Assembly: GCA_963665595.2 (NCBI GenBank)
Contig: CAXXJK010000009.1
Location: 124,001 to 188,000 of the forward strand
DNA: 64,000 nucleotides
Source of the DNA: G963665595 sp963665595
Lineage (GTDB): Bacteria > Actinomycetota > Coriobacteriia > Coriobacteriales > CADBOM01
Direction of reading: 5' to 3'
Positions within the stretch are counted from its first letter, which is position 1. Each line of letters begins with the position of its first letter. Below are positions 43,381 to 53,379 of the stretch, piece by piece. The notes below the pieces were generated by a model. It saw only the letters and a program-made list of their open reading frames with translations, was not told where the DNA came from and ran no database searches. A program made the translations under genes and the position numbers.

Positions 43381-44400
43381 TTAAAAAGGATTGTTTGTAA
43401 ACAAGAAAAGTGCAATTATAACGATGCCGAGGATGATGCGGTACCATCCAAAAACAGTAAAGTCATTCTTCTTGATATATCCTATAAGGAATTTTATGGC
43501 AAGTATTGAGACAACAAATGACACGATACAGCCCGTAAGCAATAAGGCGATCTCAAGGCCAGTATATGAAAACCCAAATTTGATAACCTTTACAAGACTC
43601 CATCCAAACATGATTGGAATCGCGAGGAAGAATGCAAATTCTGCGGCAACGGTGCGGGAGAGGCCCAGAATCATTGAGCCAAGAATTGTTGAGCCAGAAC
43701 GAGAAGTTCCCGGAATGATTGCAAGACACTGAAAGCAACCGATAAAAAATGCACGACGGTAGCCGATTTCATCGAGTGTTATCACTTTTGCATATAACTC
43801 AGAGGTGTCTTCCTGCAAAGAGGGGGAGACAGAACTATCTTGCGATATATTGAGGGTGTCTGCGTGTGCTGCATGCTTTATGTTTGAGGTAGAGTGACGA
43901 GGACGGTATTCATCAGTGCTGAGAGAATGAGATGATGAGACTTCAGGAGACCCGTGCAATGTGAGTAATTCGCCTGCTTTGTGCCGATTGATGCGTTCAA
44001 TGATAATAAAGGCAATACCATAGACAATAAGGGCTATAGCCACAACAACATAATTATAAAGATGAGAGTTTACCCAATCATCAAACAACACGCCAACAAT
44101 AGCAGCGGGTATGGTTCCCACGAGAACCTTCCCCCAGAGGGAGAGGGTTTGTTTGCGCTCGTGACTGTTTTTACGAGGCGAAAATGGGTTGAGCTTATGG
44201 AAGTATAAGACAATAACCGCCATGATGGCACCCAGCTGAATTACGACAAGAAAAAGTTTTAAAAACGCGTCCGACACGTTGAGTTTGAGAAATTCGTCCA
44301 CAATAATCATGTGACCGGTACTCGATATAGGCAACCACTCAGTGATACCCTCTACTATGCCGAGGAAGGCAGCCTTGAGTAGCTCTATTACGATATCCAT
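43381..44400 (-). CDS. uppP: Undecaprenyl-diphosphatase (bacitracin resistance, BacA type)
   Basis: Recycles the C55 lipid carrier for wall synthesis. Family motifs: GIVEGITEWLPISSTGHMI near the N-terminus and PGTSRSGSTI in the second half, both part of the active site, among eight or so helices. 339 aa against about 270: a hydrophilic insertion of about 55 residues (Ser/His/Asp-rich, roughly 145-200) separates the two halves of the protein. ATG 44400 is chosen because AGAGGATG stands before it; ATG 44421 is an upstream alternative. Convergent with the surface protein. Confidence 0.93.
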   Translation of the reverse strand: MDIVIELLKAAFLGIVEGITEWLPISSTGHMIIVDEFLKLNVSDAFLKLFLVVIQLGAIMAVIVLYFHKLNPFSPRKNSHERKQTLSLWGKVLVGTIPAAIVGVLFDDWVNSHLYNYVVVAIALIVYGIAFIIIERINRHKAGELLTLHGSPEVSSSHSLSTDEYRPRHSTSNIKHAAHADTLNISQDSSVSPSLQEDTSELYAKVITLDEIGYRRAFFIGCFQCLAIIPGTSRSGSTILGSMILGLSRTVAAEFAFFLAIPIMFGWSLVKVIKFGFSYTGLEIALLLTGCIVSFVVSILAIKFLIGYIKKNDFTVFGWYRIILGIVIIALFLFTNNPF

Positions 44401-44491
44401 AACATCCTCTCGTGGTGGCACAAATATAGTCTCATCACATTAGTCTAGATAATAATCGGTAGTATGCTAGCGCATATAGCTTACAAATATC

Positions 44492-45793
44492 TTACGTTTT
44501 TGCAAGATAGGGCGAAGAGGAGGGTTCCACGGCTCCCTGATTCGTATCAGTGACGTTTGTGTCATCACAGGGAGTGGACAAAACATCGCGTCTTCTTCGC
44601 AGAATATCGCCGGGCATAAGAGGGGATCGAGCAGTAAAACAATAGCGTTCCATTGTCTTATTTGCTACGGCTGTGGCTCCTGTACGCTCATGTATGAGAT
44701 TTGATACTTTCAATGAAGCAACAGGCTTGCCCGGAGAAAGTACTTCAAGTTCGTCATCTGCGAAGAAACGGTTACGTTCGACAACCGTTATCGTGAAGCA
44801 TTCTTGTGATTCTTGTTTACAATCTAGGACTGTGGCAATCAAGTCGTGGGTCTGAGTATAGCCTTCGTTTTTTTCTGTCTGCTGAGCTGCGCCATAGAAA
44901 AAGCCTGTGTGATACGGGCGATGGCTCACCGCTTCCATTTCGGGGAGAAAAAGCTGCGGATCTGCTCCGTCGAGTACCTGTCGGTATGCGTTTGTTACAA
45001 CCGCTACATAATAGAAACTTTTAGCCCGTCCCTCGATTTTTATTGAGTGCACTCCTGCTTTCTCAAGTTCATTCAAATGTTCAAGCATCATGAGGTCTGA
45101 AGAACTGAATAGGTAGGAACCCTTTGTGTCTTCCTCAATGGGGAAATACTGGCCTGGTCTCGTCCGTTCCATGACGGCGTATTCCCATCGGCACGGTTGT
45201 GTGCAACAACCCTGATTCGCGCTACGATGGGTAAGATGGTCGCTGATAAGGCAGCGTCCGCTGACGGCCATGCACATTGCTCCGTGGACAAACACCTCAA
45301 GCTCTAGTTCGTCGGGGAGTTGGCTGCGCATGTGGGATATTTCCTGTAATGATAATTCTCTTGCGAGCACTATACGCTGCGCACCGAGCTCATGGTAGAC
45401 ACGCGCTGCTTCGGCGTTTGCGCAGGACGTTTGAGTTGAAATATGTATATCGATATGTGGCGCATAAAGACGAGCAAGGCGCAGGGCGCCAAGGTCGCTT
45501 ACTATGATGGCATCCACACCCAGGTTATCGAGTTCTCTTAGATGATCTGCAAGTTTGTCAATATCTTTGTCGTGCATAAGCATATTCACCGGTACGTGTA
45601 CTCGAGCACCCTGACTATGCGCGTAGATAATTCCCTGCAAAAATTCTTCATCTGAAAAGCCATCGGCCTGTCGGCGAAGACCGAATTCATCGCCGCCCAT
45701 ATAGACTGCATCTGCACCAAAGTGCAGCGCATAGCGTAGTTGTTCTGTGCCGCCAGCAGGGGCGAGGAGTTCCATCTTTGACATGTGCACCAT
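44492..45793 (-). CDS. Peptidase U32 family protein (RlhA/TrhP-like)
   Basis: 433 aa. The U32 signature is present: EVFVHGAMC, then SGRCLIS, and nearby CCTQPCRW supplies further cysteines. N-terminal MELLAPAGGTEQLRYALHFGADAVY opens a TIM-barrel-like fold. Members of this family act in RNA hydroxylation (TrhP for tRNA, RlhA for 23S rRNA) or as collagenases; the general sequence suggests the tRNA-hydroxylation type, but I cannot assign the substrate. Start ATG 45793, or ATG 45784 nine bases inside. Single gene, divergent from the GNAT gene. Confidence 0.85.
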   Translation of the reverse strand: MVHMSKMELLAPAGGTEQLRYALHFGADAVYMGGDEFGLRRQADGFSDEEFLQGIIYAHSQGARVHVPVNMLMHDKDIDKLADHLRELDNLGVDAIIVSDLGALRLARLYAPHIDIHISTQTSCANAEAARVYHELGAQRIVLARELSLQEISHMRSQLPDELELEVFVHGAMCMAVSGRCLISDHLTHRSANQGCCTQPCRWEYAVMERTRPGQYFPIEEDTKGSYLFSSSDLMMLEHLNELEKAGVHSIKIEGRAKSFYYVAVVTNAYRQVLDGADPQLFLPEMEAVSHRPYHTGFFYGAAQQTEKNEGYTQTHDLIATVLDCKQESQECFTITVVERNRFFADDELEVLSPGKPVASLKVSNLIHERTGATAVANKTMERYCFTARSPLMPGDILRRRRDVLSTPCDDTNVTDTNQGAVEPSSSPYLAKT

Positions 45794-45909
45794 TATACGT
45801 GTGAGGTATGCCGGTGGACGATAAATCAGATAACCTCTATAGAATATGACAAGCGTATCGCGTAAAATGACCCATTACTGACAGTCCGAGAAAGAAGGCT
45901 TTACCAAAT

Positions 45910-46959
45910 ATGACGAAAACGATTTCTCACGCTGTGAGATTTGTTCCTGTTACCTCACCTCGGGATATTGAAAAAGTATCTGCGCTTGCTCAGATGATAT
46001 GGTATGAGTATTTTCCTTCAATCATCGGGCAATCCGATACGGATTACTTGGTAAAAAAACTTCAAACTCCCTTTGCAATTGCTGATCAGATCGCCGAGGG
46101 ATATCAGTATTTTTTCATAACCGAAAACGGTCAGCTCATAGGGTATGTTTCCGTGATTGTTAAAGAGGAGGATCTCTACCTCAGCAAGTTGTATTTAGCG
46201 AAGAATTTTCGGGGGAGTCGGCGCAGCTCACAAGCGCTCGAGCTGCTTACCACTTATTGCTGCGAAAACGGATTATCGGGTATTAGCCTCAATTGTAATA
46301 AAAATAACGTAGACTCATGGGCAATCTATGAACACTGGGGGTTTGTGCGGGTAGGTTCTGAAAAGATTTCTATGGGCGAAGGCCATTATATGGACGATTA
46401 TGTCTATCGTTTGCCTATCGTTTCTGAATATAGCGCTGAGAAGGATGGTGGGTCTCAGCGAGCGACCACAGTTACGAGGGCCGATGGTGCCCTCGCCTCT
46501 CCTGTACGCAAGAAGATAGCGCTACCTGAAAACGATCGGAAAGATTTTTCTCGTCTGGCGCGCGATTATGCCGCTGACCTAGAGAAGCTGCCTCGTTTCA
46601 GCCTCGCAAGTTTTTTGCTAACACCTGTCTGGGCCCCCGCTCATGGATTCTGGATTGCCATCCTGCTCTATCCCGCATGGGTATTCGTAGATGCTCTCAT
46701 ACGCCAGGCGGTCGACCAGTTGACGGTATTTTCGATAGCCATCGCTGCTATTATTTTGTGCGCAACCATTGCTCTTTCAGCTTGGATTGCATCAAGCTCT
46801 CAGCGTAATGCGTATCTACGTGTCGCGGGTAAGGTTTCCTTTGAAACCTATAGAGCGCGCGAACGCATCTGGAATATCGTGAGCGTTCCTCTGGCTCTTA
46901 TCATCGTGGGATTGGCAACATATTACAATATTGTTATCTACCCGACATTAATCGGTTAG
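45910..46959 (+). CDS. GNAT acetyltransferase fused to a C-terminal membrane domain
   Basis: 349 aa. Residues about 10-170 form a GNAT fold: YFFITENGQLIGYVSVIV, LSKLYLAKNFRGSRRSSQAL (acetyl-CoA loop in a variant R-x-x-G-x form) and YEHWGFVRVGS. A linker leads to a second part (about 205-349) with at least three hydrophobic segments (about 240-262, 268-290, 320-345), preceded by ARDYAADLEKLPRFSLASFLLTPVWAPAHGF, which resembles DUF2628-like membrane proteins. The acetyltransferase would thus be held at the membrane. Substrate unknown. The last 12 bases overlap the 3' end of nth on the other strand. Confidence 0.75.
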   Translation: MTKTISHAVRFVPVTSPRDIEKVSALAQMIWYEYFPSIIGQSDTDYLVKKLQTPFAIADQIAEGYQYFFITENGQLIGYVSVIVKEEDLYLSKLYLAKNFRGSRRSSQALELLTTYCCENGLSGISLNCNKNNVDSWAIYEHWGFVRVGSEKISMGEGHYMDDYVYRLPIVSEYSAEKDGGSQRATTVTRADGALASPVRKKIALPENDRKDFSRLARDYAADLEKLPRFSLASFLLTPVWAPAHGFWIAILLYPAWVFVDALIRQAVDQLTVFSIAIAAIILCATIALSAWIASSSQRNAYLRVAGKVSFETYRARERIWNIVSVPLALIIVGLATYYNIVIYPTLIG

Positions 46960-47625
46960 TACGTCTTTCACGCAATGAGGCGTTTCCTGCGGACACAGGT
47001 CAGCAATGAAGCATTCCTCGCAACGGGGGCGTGGGGCTTTGCAGATGGTCCTGCCAAATGTGATCCAACGGTGATTCACGTTTTTCCATTGATCTTGTGG
47101 TATCAGATTGAGCAGATCTTCCTCTGTCTTCGTGGGACTTTTTGCATCGGAAAGTCCTAGGTTATGTGCGATGCGATCTACGTGAGTGTCCACTGCTATT
47201 CCTTCGACAATATCAAATGCAGTATTAAGAATAACATTGGCAGTTTTGCGACCCACTCCCGGCAGGCGCATAAGCTCGGATGCGCTCTGCGGTACTTCAC
47301 CACCAAACTCAATTACAAGAGTTTGGGCACAAGCTACCACGCGCTGGGCTTTGGTATGAAAAAAACCAAGGGAGTGAATGACTTCCTCAACTTCAAAAAC
47401 TGAGGCATCGGCTAATGAAAAAGGAGTCGGCCAACGTGTAAATAAAGCGGGCGTGACAAGATTTACCGCGCGATCTGTTGTCTGCGCAGAGAGCACCACG
47501 GCAATGGCGAGCTCAAACGGATTATTATAGTTAAGAAATCCGCTTGTCTCAGGATAATAGGCATCAATACGATCGACGACAATCTGAGCGCGTTGCTTTC
47601 TATGCTTGATACTTTCGCGTGGCAT
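46948..47625 (-). CDS. nth: Endonuclease III (base-excision repair glycosylase)
   Basis: Removes oxidised pyrimidines and cuts the abasic site. Helix-hairpin-helix LMRLPGVGRKTANVIL with catalytic Lys, VDTHVDRIA with catalytic Asp, and the four-cysteine [4Fe-4S] loop in the exact spacing C-x6-C-x2-C-x5-C (CKAPRPRCEECFIADLC). 225 aa. Convergent with the GNAT gene, overlapping by 12 bases. Confidence 0.95.
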   Translation of the reverse strand: MPRESIKHRKQRAQIVVDRIDAYYPETSGFLNYNNPFELAIAVVLSAQTTDRAVNLVTPALFTRWPTPFSLADASVFEVEEVIHSLGFFHTKAQRVVACAQTLVIEFGGEVPQSASELMRLPGVGRKTANVILNTAFDIVEGIAVDTHVDRIAHNLGLSDAKSPTKTEEDLLNLIPQDQWKNVNHRWITFGRTICKAPRPRCEECFIADLCPQETPHCVKDVLTD

Positions 47626-47743
47626 GGATCGTCCTCTTTCGTTTCTTTTTTGTACACGATCTGCGGTTTTTCGTTATTTTAGCGCAACTGTACCGAGCGA
47701 GCGTAGATACATGATAAGGTCGCGGAAAAGTGTTACATCTTAA

Positions 47744-47774
47744 CCGGTCTCTGGTGAGAATGACCGGCTTTTCT
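47744..47774 (+). terminator. Hairpin in the leader of mfd
   Basis: CCGGTC (47744-47749) and GACCGG (47762-47767) pair, followed by CTTTTC. It could end a short upstream transcript or attenuate mfd; its presence also argues that the mfd start is downstream of it. Confidence 0.35.
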
Positions 47775-47817
47775 CATGCATAGTCGGCGAACGGTCGGCG
47801 GAATCGAAAGGTATACG

Positions 47818-50800
47818 GTGTTTATAGACAGTATTGCATATCCGCTCATGCACGCTCCCGAATTAAAACCATTGTTTGAAAAACTTTCTTCGGGTGAAGA
47901 TAGCACATCAGGTATACCTCTTTCGGCGCGCCCGCTGATGATCGCCGCCGCTTTTGCATTACATCCTCGACCCATGCTGGTAGTTGTGCCCGGCGAAGAG
48001 ACGGCTGAACGGCTATCCTTTCTTCTTGCCTCATATCTCGATTACGATTCGGTACAGGTACTGCCCGGTAGATCAGCTTATCCCTGGTCTGATCGCCTTG
48101 CCGATTCTCAGGAGATTGGTCGTCGCATTCGGGCACTTCGCTCATTACAGAAAGGAGACGCGTGCATTGTGGTAACAAGTTCACGCACGCTTCTCCGCCG
48201 CCTTCCGCCGCCTGCGTCTCTTCCTATTGAGCCTTTGGTGTTTGTACGTGGCGCGTCGCTTGCTATGCCCTATGACCAGATAGCACGGTGGCTTCTTGAC
48301 TCTGGCTATATCCGGATGGATAAAGCCGACGTGCCCGGAACATTTTCTTTTAGGGGAGATACGCTCGATATTTTTGAGGTGACGAGTCCGTATCTGGTTC
48401 GTATAGAACTTTTCGGAGAAGAAGTTGAGTCCCTCCGACACGTTATTGCTTTGACCGGTCAAAGCATCTCCGATGTGGAAACGGTGTCAATCTATCCCTG
48501 CACAGAATTTCCTCTTGGTTATGCTGCGGCCACTCACATTCGTAATGGTCTCATGCGTGTCACAGGAGTGATTTCGACAGAGCAGGAACAACATCTTGAG
48601 ATGATTTCTTCGGGTATCGGGTTTCCTGGTGTAGAACGTTATGTGTCTCTGGCCTATAAGGAACCCGGCATAATTCTTGATTACCTGCATACAGACACCC
48701 TCACAGTCCTTGTTGAGCCACGGGCATTGTTTGACGACGCCGCTCACGCCTATGAAGATATTGCCGTACACGCAAAGGCGGCGCATTGTTCATTAGCGGG
48801 GCTCTATTTAAAGCCCGAGGAACTTGACTTTGGGACTAATCAACGGTGGACGTTGTTGTCCCTTATGAGAGCGGGAACCTCTGTCGATCTTGATTTGACA
48901 ATAAAGAATGTGGTAAGTGCTCATTCTGAACAACGATTTATGGCTCAGATACAGACGTTATTGAAAGCAAATTTTCTGGTTGTACTCGGTATTGCGGATC
49001 GTAAAACTCGTGAAGATATAAAACTGCTACTTACAGATTATTTCATCCCACTACGAGATGCAGATGGGCATACATTTATACCAAATGTTGTTAATATACT
49101 TTCAACAGATATTCCCGTTGCGCTCATTATTCCTCAGGCACAACTGGCCTTGCTTAACCTGAGCGACTCTTCATCGCGCGCGTGTTCTTATAGAGGTCGT
49201 AAACATATAGATCCTACTTCGATCACATTTCCCTATAGCGTGGGGGATTATGTGGTACACGCGACGCATGGTATAGCGCTGTTTAAAGAATTTCTCTCTC
49301 AGGAAGTCTGCGGCGTACGGCGTGACTACTTGCTCCTTGAATATGCTCACGGAGACAAACTCTATGTACCGGTTGAGCAGGTTGACCGAGTGACGCGTTA
49401 TGTGGGCAGTGGTGCCGATGCCCCTCGTCTTACTCGCTTGAATACCAGCGATTGGACGCGTGCAACGAACAAGGCAAGAAAAGCCGTCAAAGAGCTTGCT
49501 TTTGATCTTGTTGACCTCTACGCTCGTCGTTCCTGTGTTGCGGGCTACGCGTACGAACCTGATGGGGAATGGCAGCAGGAGATGGAGCTGATGTTTCCCT
49601 ATGAGGAAACTCCTGATCAACTCTCTGCTATCACCGATGTTAAGGTGGACATGGAGTCAACCAAACCGATGGATCGTCTGGTGTGCGGCGATGTTGGTTT
49701 TGGTAAAACAGAAGTTGCTGTCCGCGCGGCGTTTAAAGCTATACAGAGTGGCAAGCAGGTTATGATGCTCTGCCCGACTACTATTCTCGTGCAACAACAC
49801 TACACTACTTTTCAAGAGCGTTTTGCTCCGTTTGGCATTACCGTTGATGTGCTATCTCGTTTTAGGAGCGAAGCACAACAGAAGAAAACCCTTGAAGCAT
49901 TTTCTGCGGGAACCGTTGATATGTTGGTGGGCACCCATCGTCTGCTTTCTTCTGATGTCAACCCCAAAGATCTTGGATTGGTAATTATCGATGAAGAACA
50001 GCGTTTTGGTGTCCAGCACAAGGAGCATCTTAAAAATCTTCGTGAGCATATAGACATACTTACGCTTTCCGCAACACCTATTCCGAGAACTTTGCAGATG
50101 TCGCTTGCGGGTGTGCGCGATATGTCGCTGATAGAAACGCCACCCCCTCATCGACGTCAGATTGAAGTAACAGTGGGGGAGTGGGACGAGAATCTTGTTT
50201 CAGCTGCCATCAGGCAGGAAATGGCTCGCGATGGACAGGTTTACTATGTGTCAAATCGGGTTAAGTCAATTGATGAGGCGGTGAGACGCGTTCAGGCAGT
50301 GGCTCCCGAGGCTCGTATTGGTGTAGCTCATGGACGTATGGATGCTCATCAGATTGAAGCGGTTATGGAGACATTTGTGGCTGGCGAGACCGATGTCCTT
50401 ATCTCTACTACCATTATTGAGTCGGGTATTGATAATCCCCACACCAATACGCTTATTATCGAGGATTCGCAACGTCTCGGACTCGCCCAGCTTTATCAGC
50501 TTAAGGGGCGTGTAGGCCGTTCACGCACTCAGGCGTATGCTTATTTTCTCTTCCCCCCCGATCGTGCACTAACTCAGGAAGCCATCGATCGCTTACTTGC
50601 CATTCAGGAATTTCAGGAACTGGGAAGTGGTATGAAAATTGCCATGCGCGATCTTGAAATTCGTGGAGCAGGCTCGCTCTTTGGTGGCGAGCAGTCAGGC
50701 AACGTTTCATCGGTTGGATTCGATCTCTTCGCCTCCATGCTCGCCGAAGCGGTATCAGAAGTGCGCGGCGATACGCCGTTGCTTGCGCACGAAACAGTCA

Positions 50801-51231
50801 TTGATGTGCCAGGTGGATTTTTCCTTCCAGAGGAATATGTTCCGGCAACCGACGAACGGGTGTTATTCTATCGTCGCTTTGCAGCTGCAGAAGGGCTTGA
50901 AGATGCTGACCGTATTGAAGCGCAACTGCTTCAACTCCATGGGGATCTTCCTGTTGCCGCGCGCAATATGGTTGATCGTGTGCGTGTGCGATTCTACATG
51001 GAGCATCTTGGTGTTCATACCATTGGATTCTCACGCAATAAGCTCATAATTGATCCTTTGGAATTGGATCCGAGCCTTCGTTCCTTTGTCGCAGCTGCTC
51101 ACGGTGTGTATCTCGTTAAAAGTAAGAAACTGACGTATCCCGTGTCCGCTGACGAAGAACCAATTGCCTGTGCTCGTACGCTTCTTGACTATTGTTACCA
51201 GCATGCACGCGATGAGGAAGAGGGGATATAG
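47818..51231 (+). CDS. mfd: Transcription-repair coupling factor
   Basis: Removes stalled RNA polymerase from DNA lesions and recruits UvrA. 1137 aa in the usual order: UvrB-like N-terminal modules (about 1-330), RNA polymerase-interaction domain (YSVGDYVVHATHGIALFKEF near 480), superfamily 2 translocase with Walker A CGDVGFGKTEVAVRAAF, DEEQ box IIDEEQRFGV, LSATPIPRTLQMS and a QLKGRVGRS motif, and the C-terminal TRCF domain. GTG 47818 is chosen because GAAAGG (47806-47811) stands 6 bases before it; ATG 47776 upstream has no ribosome binding site. mazG follows after 1 base. Confidence 0.95.
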   Translation: MFIDSIAYPLMHAPELKPLFEKLSSGEDSTSGIPLSARPLMIAAAFALHPRPMLVVVPGEETAERLSFLLASYLDYDSVQVLPGRSAYPWSDRLADSQEIGRRIRALRSLQKGDACIVVTSSRTLLRRLPPPASLPIEPLVFVRGASLAMPYDQIARWLLDSGYIRMDKADVPGTFSFRGDTLDIFEVTSPYLVRIELFGEEVESLRHVIALTGQSISDVETVSIYPCTEFPLGYAAATHIRNGLMRVTGVISTEQEQHLEMISSGIGFPGVERYVSLAYKEPGIILDYLHTDTLTVLVEPRALFDDAAHAYEDIAVHAKAAHCSLAGLYLKPEELDFGTNQRWTLLSLMRAGTSVDLDLTIKNVVSAHSEQRFMAQIQTLLKANFLVVLGIADRKTREDIKLLLTDYFIPLRDADGHTFIPNVVNILSTDIPVALIIPQAQLALLNLSDSSSRACSYRGRKHIDPTSITFPYSVGDYVVHATHGIALFKEFLSQEVCGVRRDYLLLEYAHGDKLYVPVEQVDRVTRYVGSGADAPRLTRLNTSDWTRATNKARKAVKELAFDLVDLYARRSCVAGYAYEPDGEWQQEMELMFPYEETPDQLSAITDVKVDMESTKPMDRLVCGDVGFGKTEVAVRAAFKAIQSGKQVMMLCPTTILVQQHYTTFQERFAPFGITVDVLSRFRSEAQQKKTLEAFSAGTVDMLVGTHRLLSSDVNPKDLGLVIIDEEQRFGVQHKEHLKNLREHIDILTLSATPIPRTLQMSLAGVRDMSLIETPPPHRRQIEVTVGEWDENLVSAAIRQEMARDGQVYYVSNRVKSIDEAVRRVQAVAPEARIGVAHGRMDAHQIEAVMETFVAGETDVLISTTIIESGIDNPHTNTLIIEDSQRLGLAQLYQLKGRVGRSRTQAYAYFLFPPDRALTQEAIDRLLAIQEFQELGSGMKIAMRDLEIRGAGSLFGGEQSGNVSSVGFDLFASMLAEAVSEVRGDTPLLAHETVIDVPGGFFLPEEYVPATDERVLFYRRFAAAEGLEDADRIEAQLLQLHGDLPVAARNMVDRVRVRFYMEHLGVHTIGFSRNKLIIDPLELDPSLRSFVAAAHGVYLVKSKKLTYPVSADEEPIACARTLLDYCYQHARDEEEGI

Positions 51232-51232
51232 C

Positions 51233-52204
51233 ATGAATGAGCAGGATGGTATACCGGCAGTCAGGTCTATCGACCGAGGAATTGCCGAGCAAATGGTGCC
51301 CGATTTTGACCCTCAGGCTACCTCTGCGGCCTTTATCAAGCTTATTGATATCATGGCGGCTTTGCGGGGCCCCGACGGATGCCCTTGGGATAAAGAGCAG
51401 ACTCACCTCTCGATTTCGCAGAGTGCCGTTGAAGAAGCCTACGAAGTTCAGGGTGCTATTGAAGATGGTGATGCGGAGGCGCTCAGAGAAGAATTGGGCG
51501 ATCTGTTACTCCAAGTGGTTTTTCACGCTGAAATGGCAGCGGAAGCAGGAGAGTTCACGCTGCTTGACGTTATAGAGGGTATCTCGTCTAAACTTATCCG
51601 TCGTCATCCTCATGTATTTGGTGTCGATGTGGCACTTGACGCGGCGGCATTTACCGCAGAAGAACGCGAGCAGGTTGCATCAATTCAATCTGCCGGAGAA
51701 GTTGTTGATCTATGGGATCATATCAAGTTGCATGAAAAACGATTGAAAGCAGAACACAGACGCGAAATGGCTCAGAGATGTGGGAAAGACCCCGATTTCA
51801 TTTCGTCACTTGAGGATATATCGCGTGCACAGCCCGCACTGATGCAGGCACAGGATATCTCAAGAAAAGTAGCGGCCATGGGATTTGATTGGCACGATAC
51901 GGCTGAGGTGTGGGAGCAGTTTGACAGCGAGCGTAACGAATTTAATTCTGCATCAAATTCTACTGAACGAGAAGACGAGATGGGTGATCTGTTGTTCTCT
52001 CTCGTCAATGTTGCGCGACATGAACATATTGATGCAGAGCGTGCGCTCAGGTCAACGTGCAAAAAATTTCGCATGCGTTGGTATAAGGTGGAACAGGAAA
52101 TACGTAATAAATGTATGACTTATCAAAACATTTCTCATGATGAACTGGAACAGTTGTGGAAATCAGCGAAAGATTCTCTTGCTGAAGAGAGCTGCGCCGA
52201 CTAA
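51233..52204 (+). CDS. mazG: Nucleoside triphosphate pyrophosphohydrolase MazG
   Basis: House-cleaning NTPase. Two MazG domains: the first has GPDGCPWDKEQTH, SAVEEAYEVQGAI (ExxE) and REELGDLLLQVVFH (ExxD); the second has REDEMGDLLFSLVNVARH but lacks a strong first ExxE. 323 aa, longer than E. coli MazG (263) through an N-terminal extension of about 35 residues. ATG 51233 is preceded by GAAGAGGGG inside the end of mfd. The mfd-mazG pair is common. Confidence 0.92.
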   Translation: MNEQDGIPAVRSIDRGIAEQMVPDFDPQATSAAFIKLIDIMAALRGPDGCPWDKEQTHLSISQSAVEEAYEVQGAIEDGDAEALREELGDLLLQVVFHAEMAAEAGEFTLLDVIEGISSKLIRRHPHVFGVDVALDAAAFTAEEREQVASIQSAGEVVDLWDHIKLHEKRLKAEHRREMAQRCGKDPDFISSLEDISRAQPALMQAQDISRKVAAMGFDWHDTAEVWEQFDSERNEFNSASNSTEREDEMGDLLFSLVNVARHEHIDAERALRSTCKKFRMRWYKVEQEIRNKCMTYQNISHDELEQLWKSAKDSLAEESCAD

Positions 52205-52328
52205 TTGACGTTAGCCGTCAATCTATGCTCTTTTCAGGGGTTGGACATCTTCGTGAATGTTTGGTAAGGTCGTTTTGTTTACAATAAGTCAGGTTCACTC
52301 AGATAATCGAGTAAGGATTGTTGACCTA

Positions 52329-53333
52329 ATGGATTTTGCTGCATATCTTTCGGCTAACTCGAATCATTTTGATGATTATCTTGCTTCATTTTTTACACAG
52401 GTAGACGATGCCGACCTGCAGAAGTATCTCTATGCTCCATTGGCTGAATATACCGCCAATGCAGGCAAACGCCATCGTCCGCTTATTTGTACACTTGCCT
52501 GCCAAGCAGTAGGGGGAGATGGCTCCGAGGCGCTGTCTTCTGCCGCCGCTATTGAGCATTTTCATAATGCTGCGCTCATTCATGATGATATAGCAGATGA
52601 CTCTCTTACGCGTCGCGGAAAACCCTGTATGCATATCAAAGAGGGTCTTGGTCTTGCTATCAATGCCGGCGACCTTGCGCTTACTCTGGTAATCGCTACG
52701 CCACTACGCGATCCCAACCTATCTGATGAGCGCAAGCTCAGGATCATCGGCGAGTTGGTTCATATGAATGAGCAGACTATAGATGGTCAGGCGCTCGATA
52801 TTGGCTGGGCGCGAGATGCCCGCTTTGATCTTACTCTTGATGACTATATAATGATGGCGACGTATAAGACCGCCTTTTATTCCGGTGCAGTACCTCTTGC
52901 GGTAGGCGCTATATGTGGCGGCGGTACCGAAGAGGAGGTCGAAAGTCTTCGGGCATTTGGTCTTGCGACAGGACTGGCGTTTCAGATTCAGGATGACCTG
53001 CTCAATCTCATTGGTACCGCGGAGTCAACTAAGAAAGATTTTCGCAGTGACATTACCGAGGGCAAACGTACGTATATGGCGATTCATGCACTGCAGAATT
53101 CTTGCGATGCGCAAGAATTGCGTACTATTCTTGCCAGTAAAACTAACGATCCGATACTTCTTGAGCGTGCGGTGGAAATTATGCAAGAGGCGGGGAGTAT
53201 ACATGAAGCAAAGGACTATGCTGCGCGGTTGGCGCTCAACGCTCAACAACAACTCGACACTACTTTGTCGGACTCGCCCGCTAAGCTACTTCTGCTTTCA
53301 ATGGCCACCTTCTTCATTGACCGCTTAGCCTGA
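52329..53333 (+). CDS. Polyprenyl diphosphate synthase, trans-isoprenyl type
   Basis: Chain-elongating isoprenoid synthase. First aspartate-rich motif HDDIADDSLTRRG complete; second motif reads QDDLLN, where the last Asp of DDxxD is Asn, a change also seen in some geranylgeranyl and farnesyl synthases; KRHRPL binds the substrate and TEGKRTY closes the site. About 334 aa from ATG 52329 (AAGGA, spacing 11). An ATG at 52257 is in frame, but its extra 24 residues are not family-like. Product chain length cannot be told. Confidence 0.88.
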   Translation: MDFAAYLSANSNHFDDYLASFFTQVDDADLQKYLYAPLAEYTANAGKRHRPLICTLACQAVGGDGSEALSSAAAIEHFHNAALIHDDIADDSLTRRGKPCMHIKEGLGLAINAGDLALTLVIATPLRDPNLSDERKLRIIGELVHMNEQTIDGQALDIGWARDARFDLTLDDYIMMATYKTAFYSGAVPLAVGAICGGGTEEEVESLRAFGLATGLAFQIQDDLLNLIGTAESTKKDFRSDITEGKRTYMAIHALQNSCDAQELRTILASKTNDPILLERAVEIMQEAGSIHEAKDYAARLALNAQQQLDTTLSDSPAKLLLLSMATFFIDRLA

Positions 53334-53379
53334 TTTCAAGCATCTTCGGTTGGTTCTGTTATAAGGAGTTCTTGAAAAC

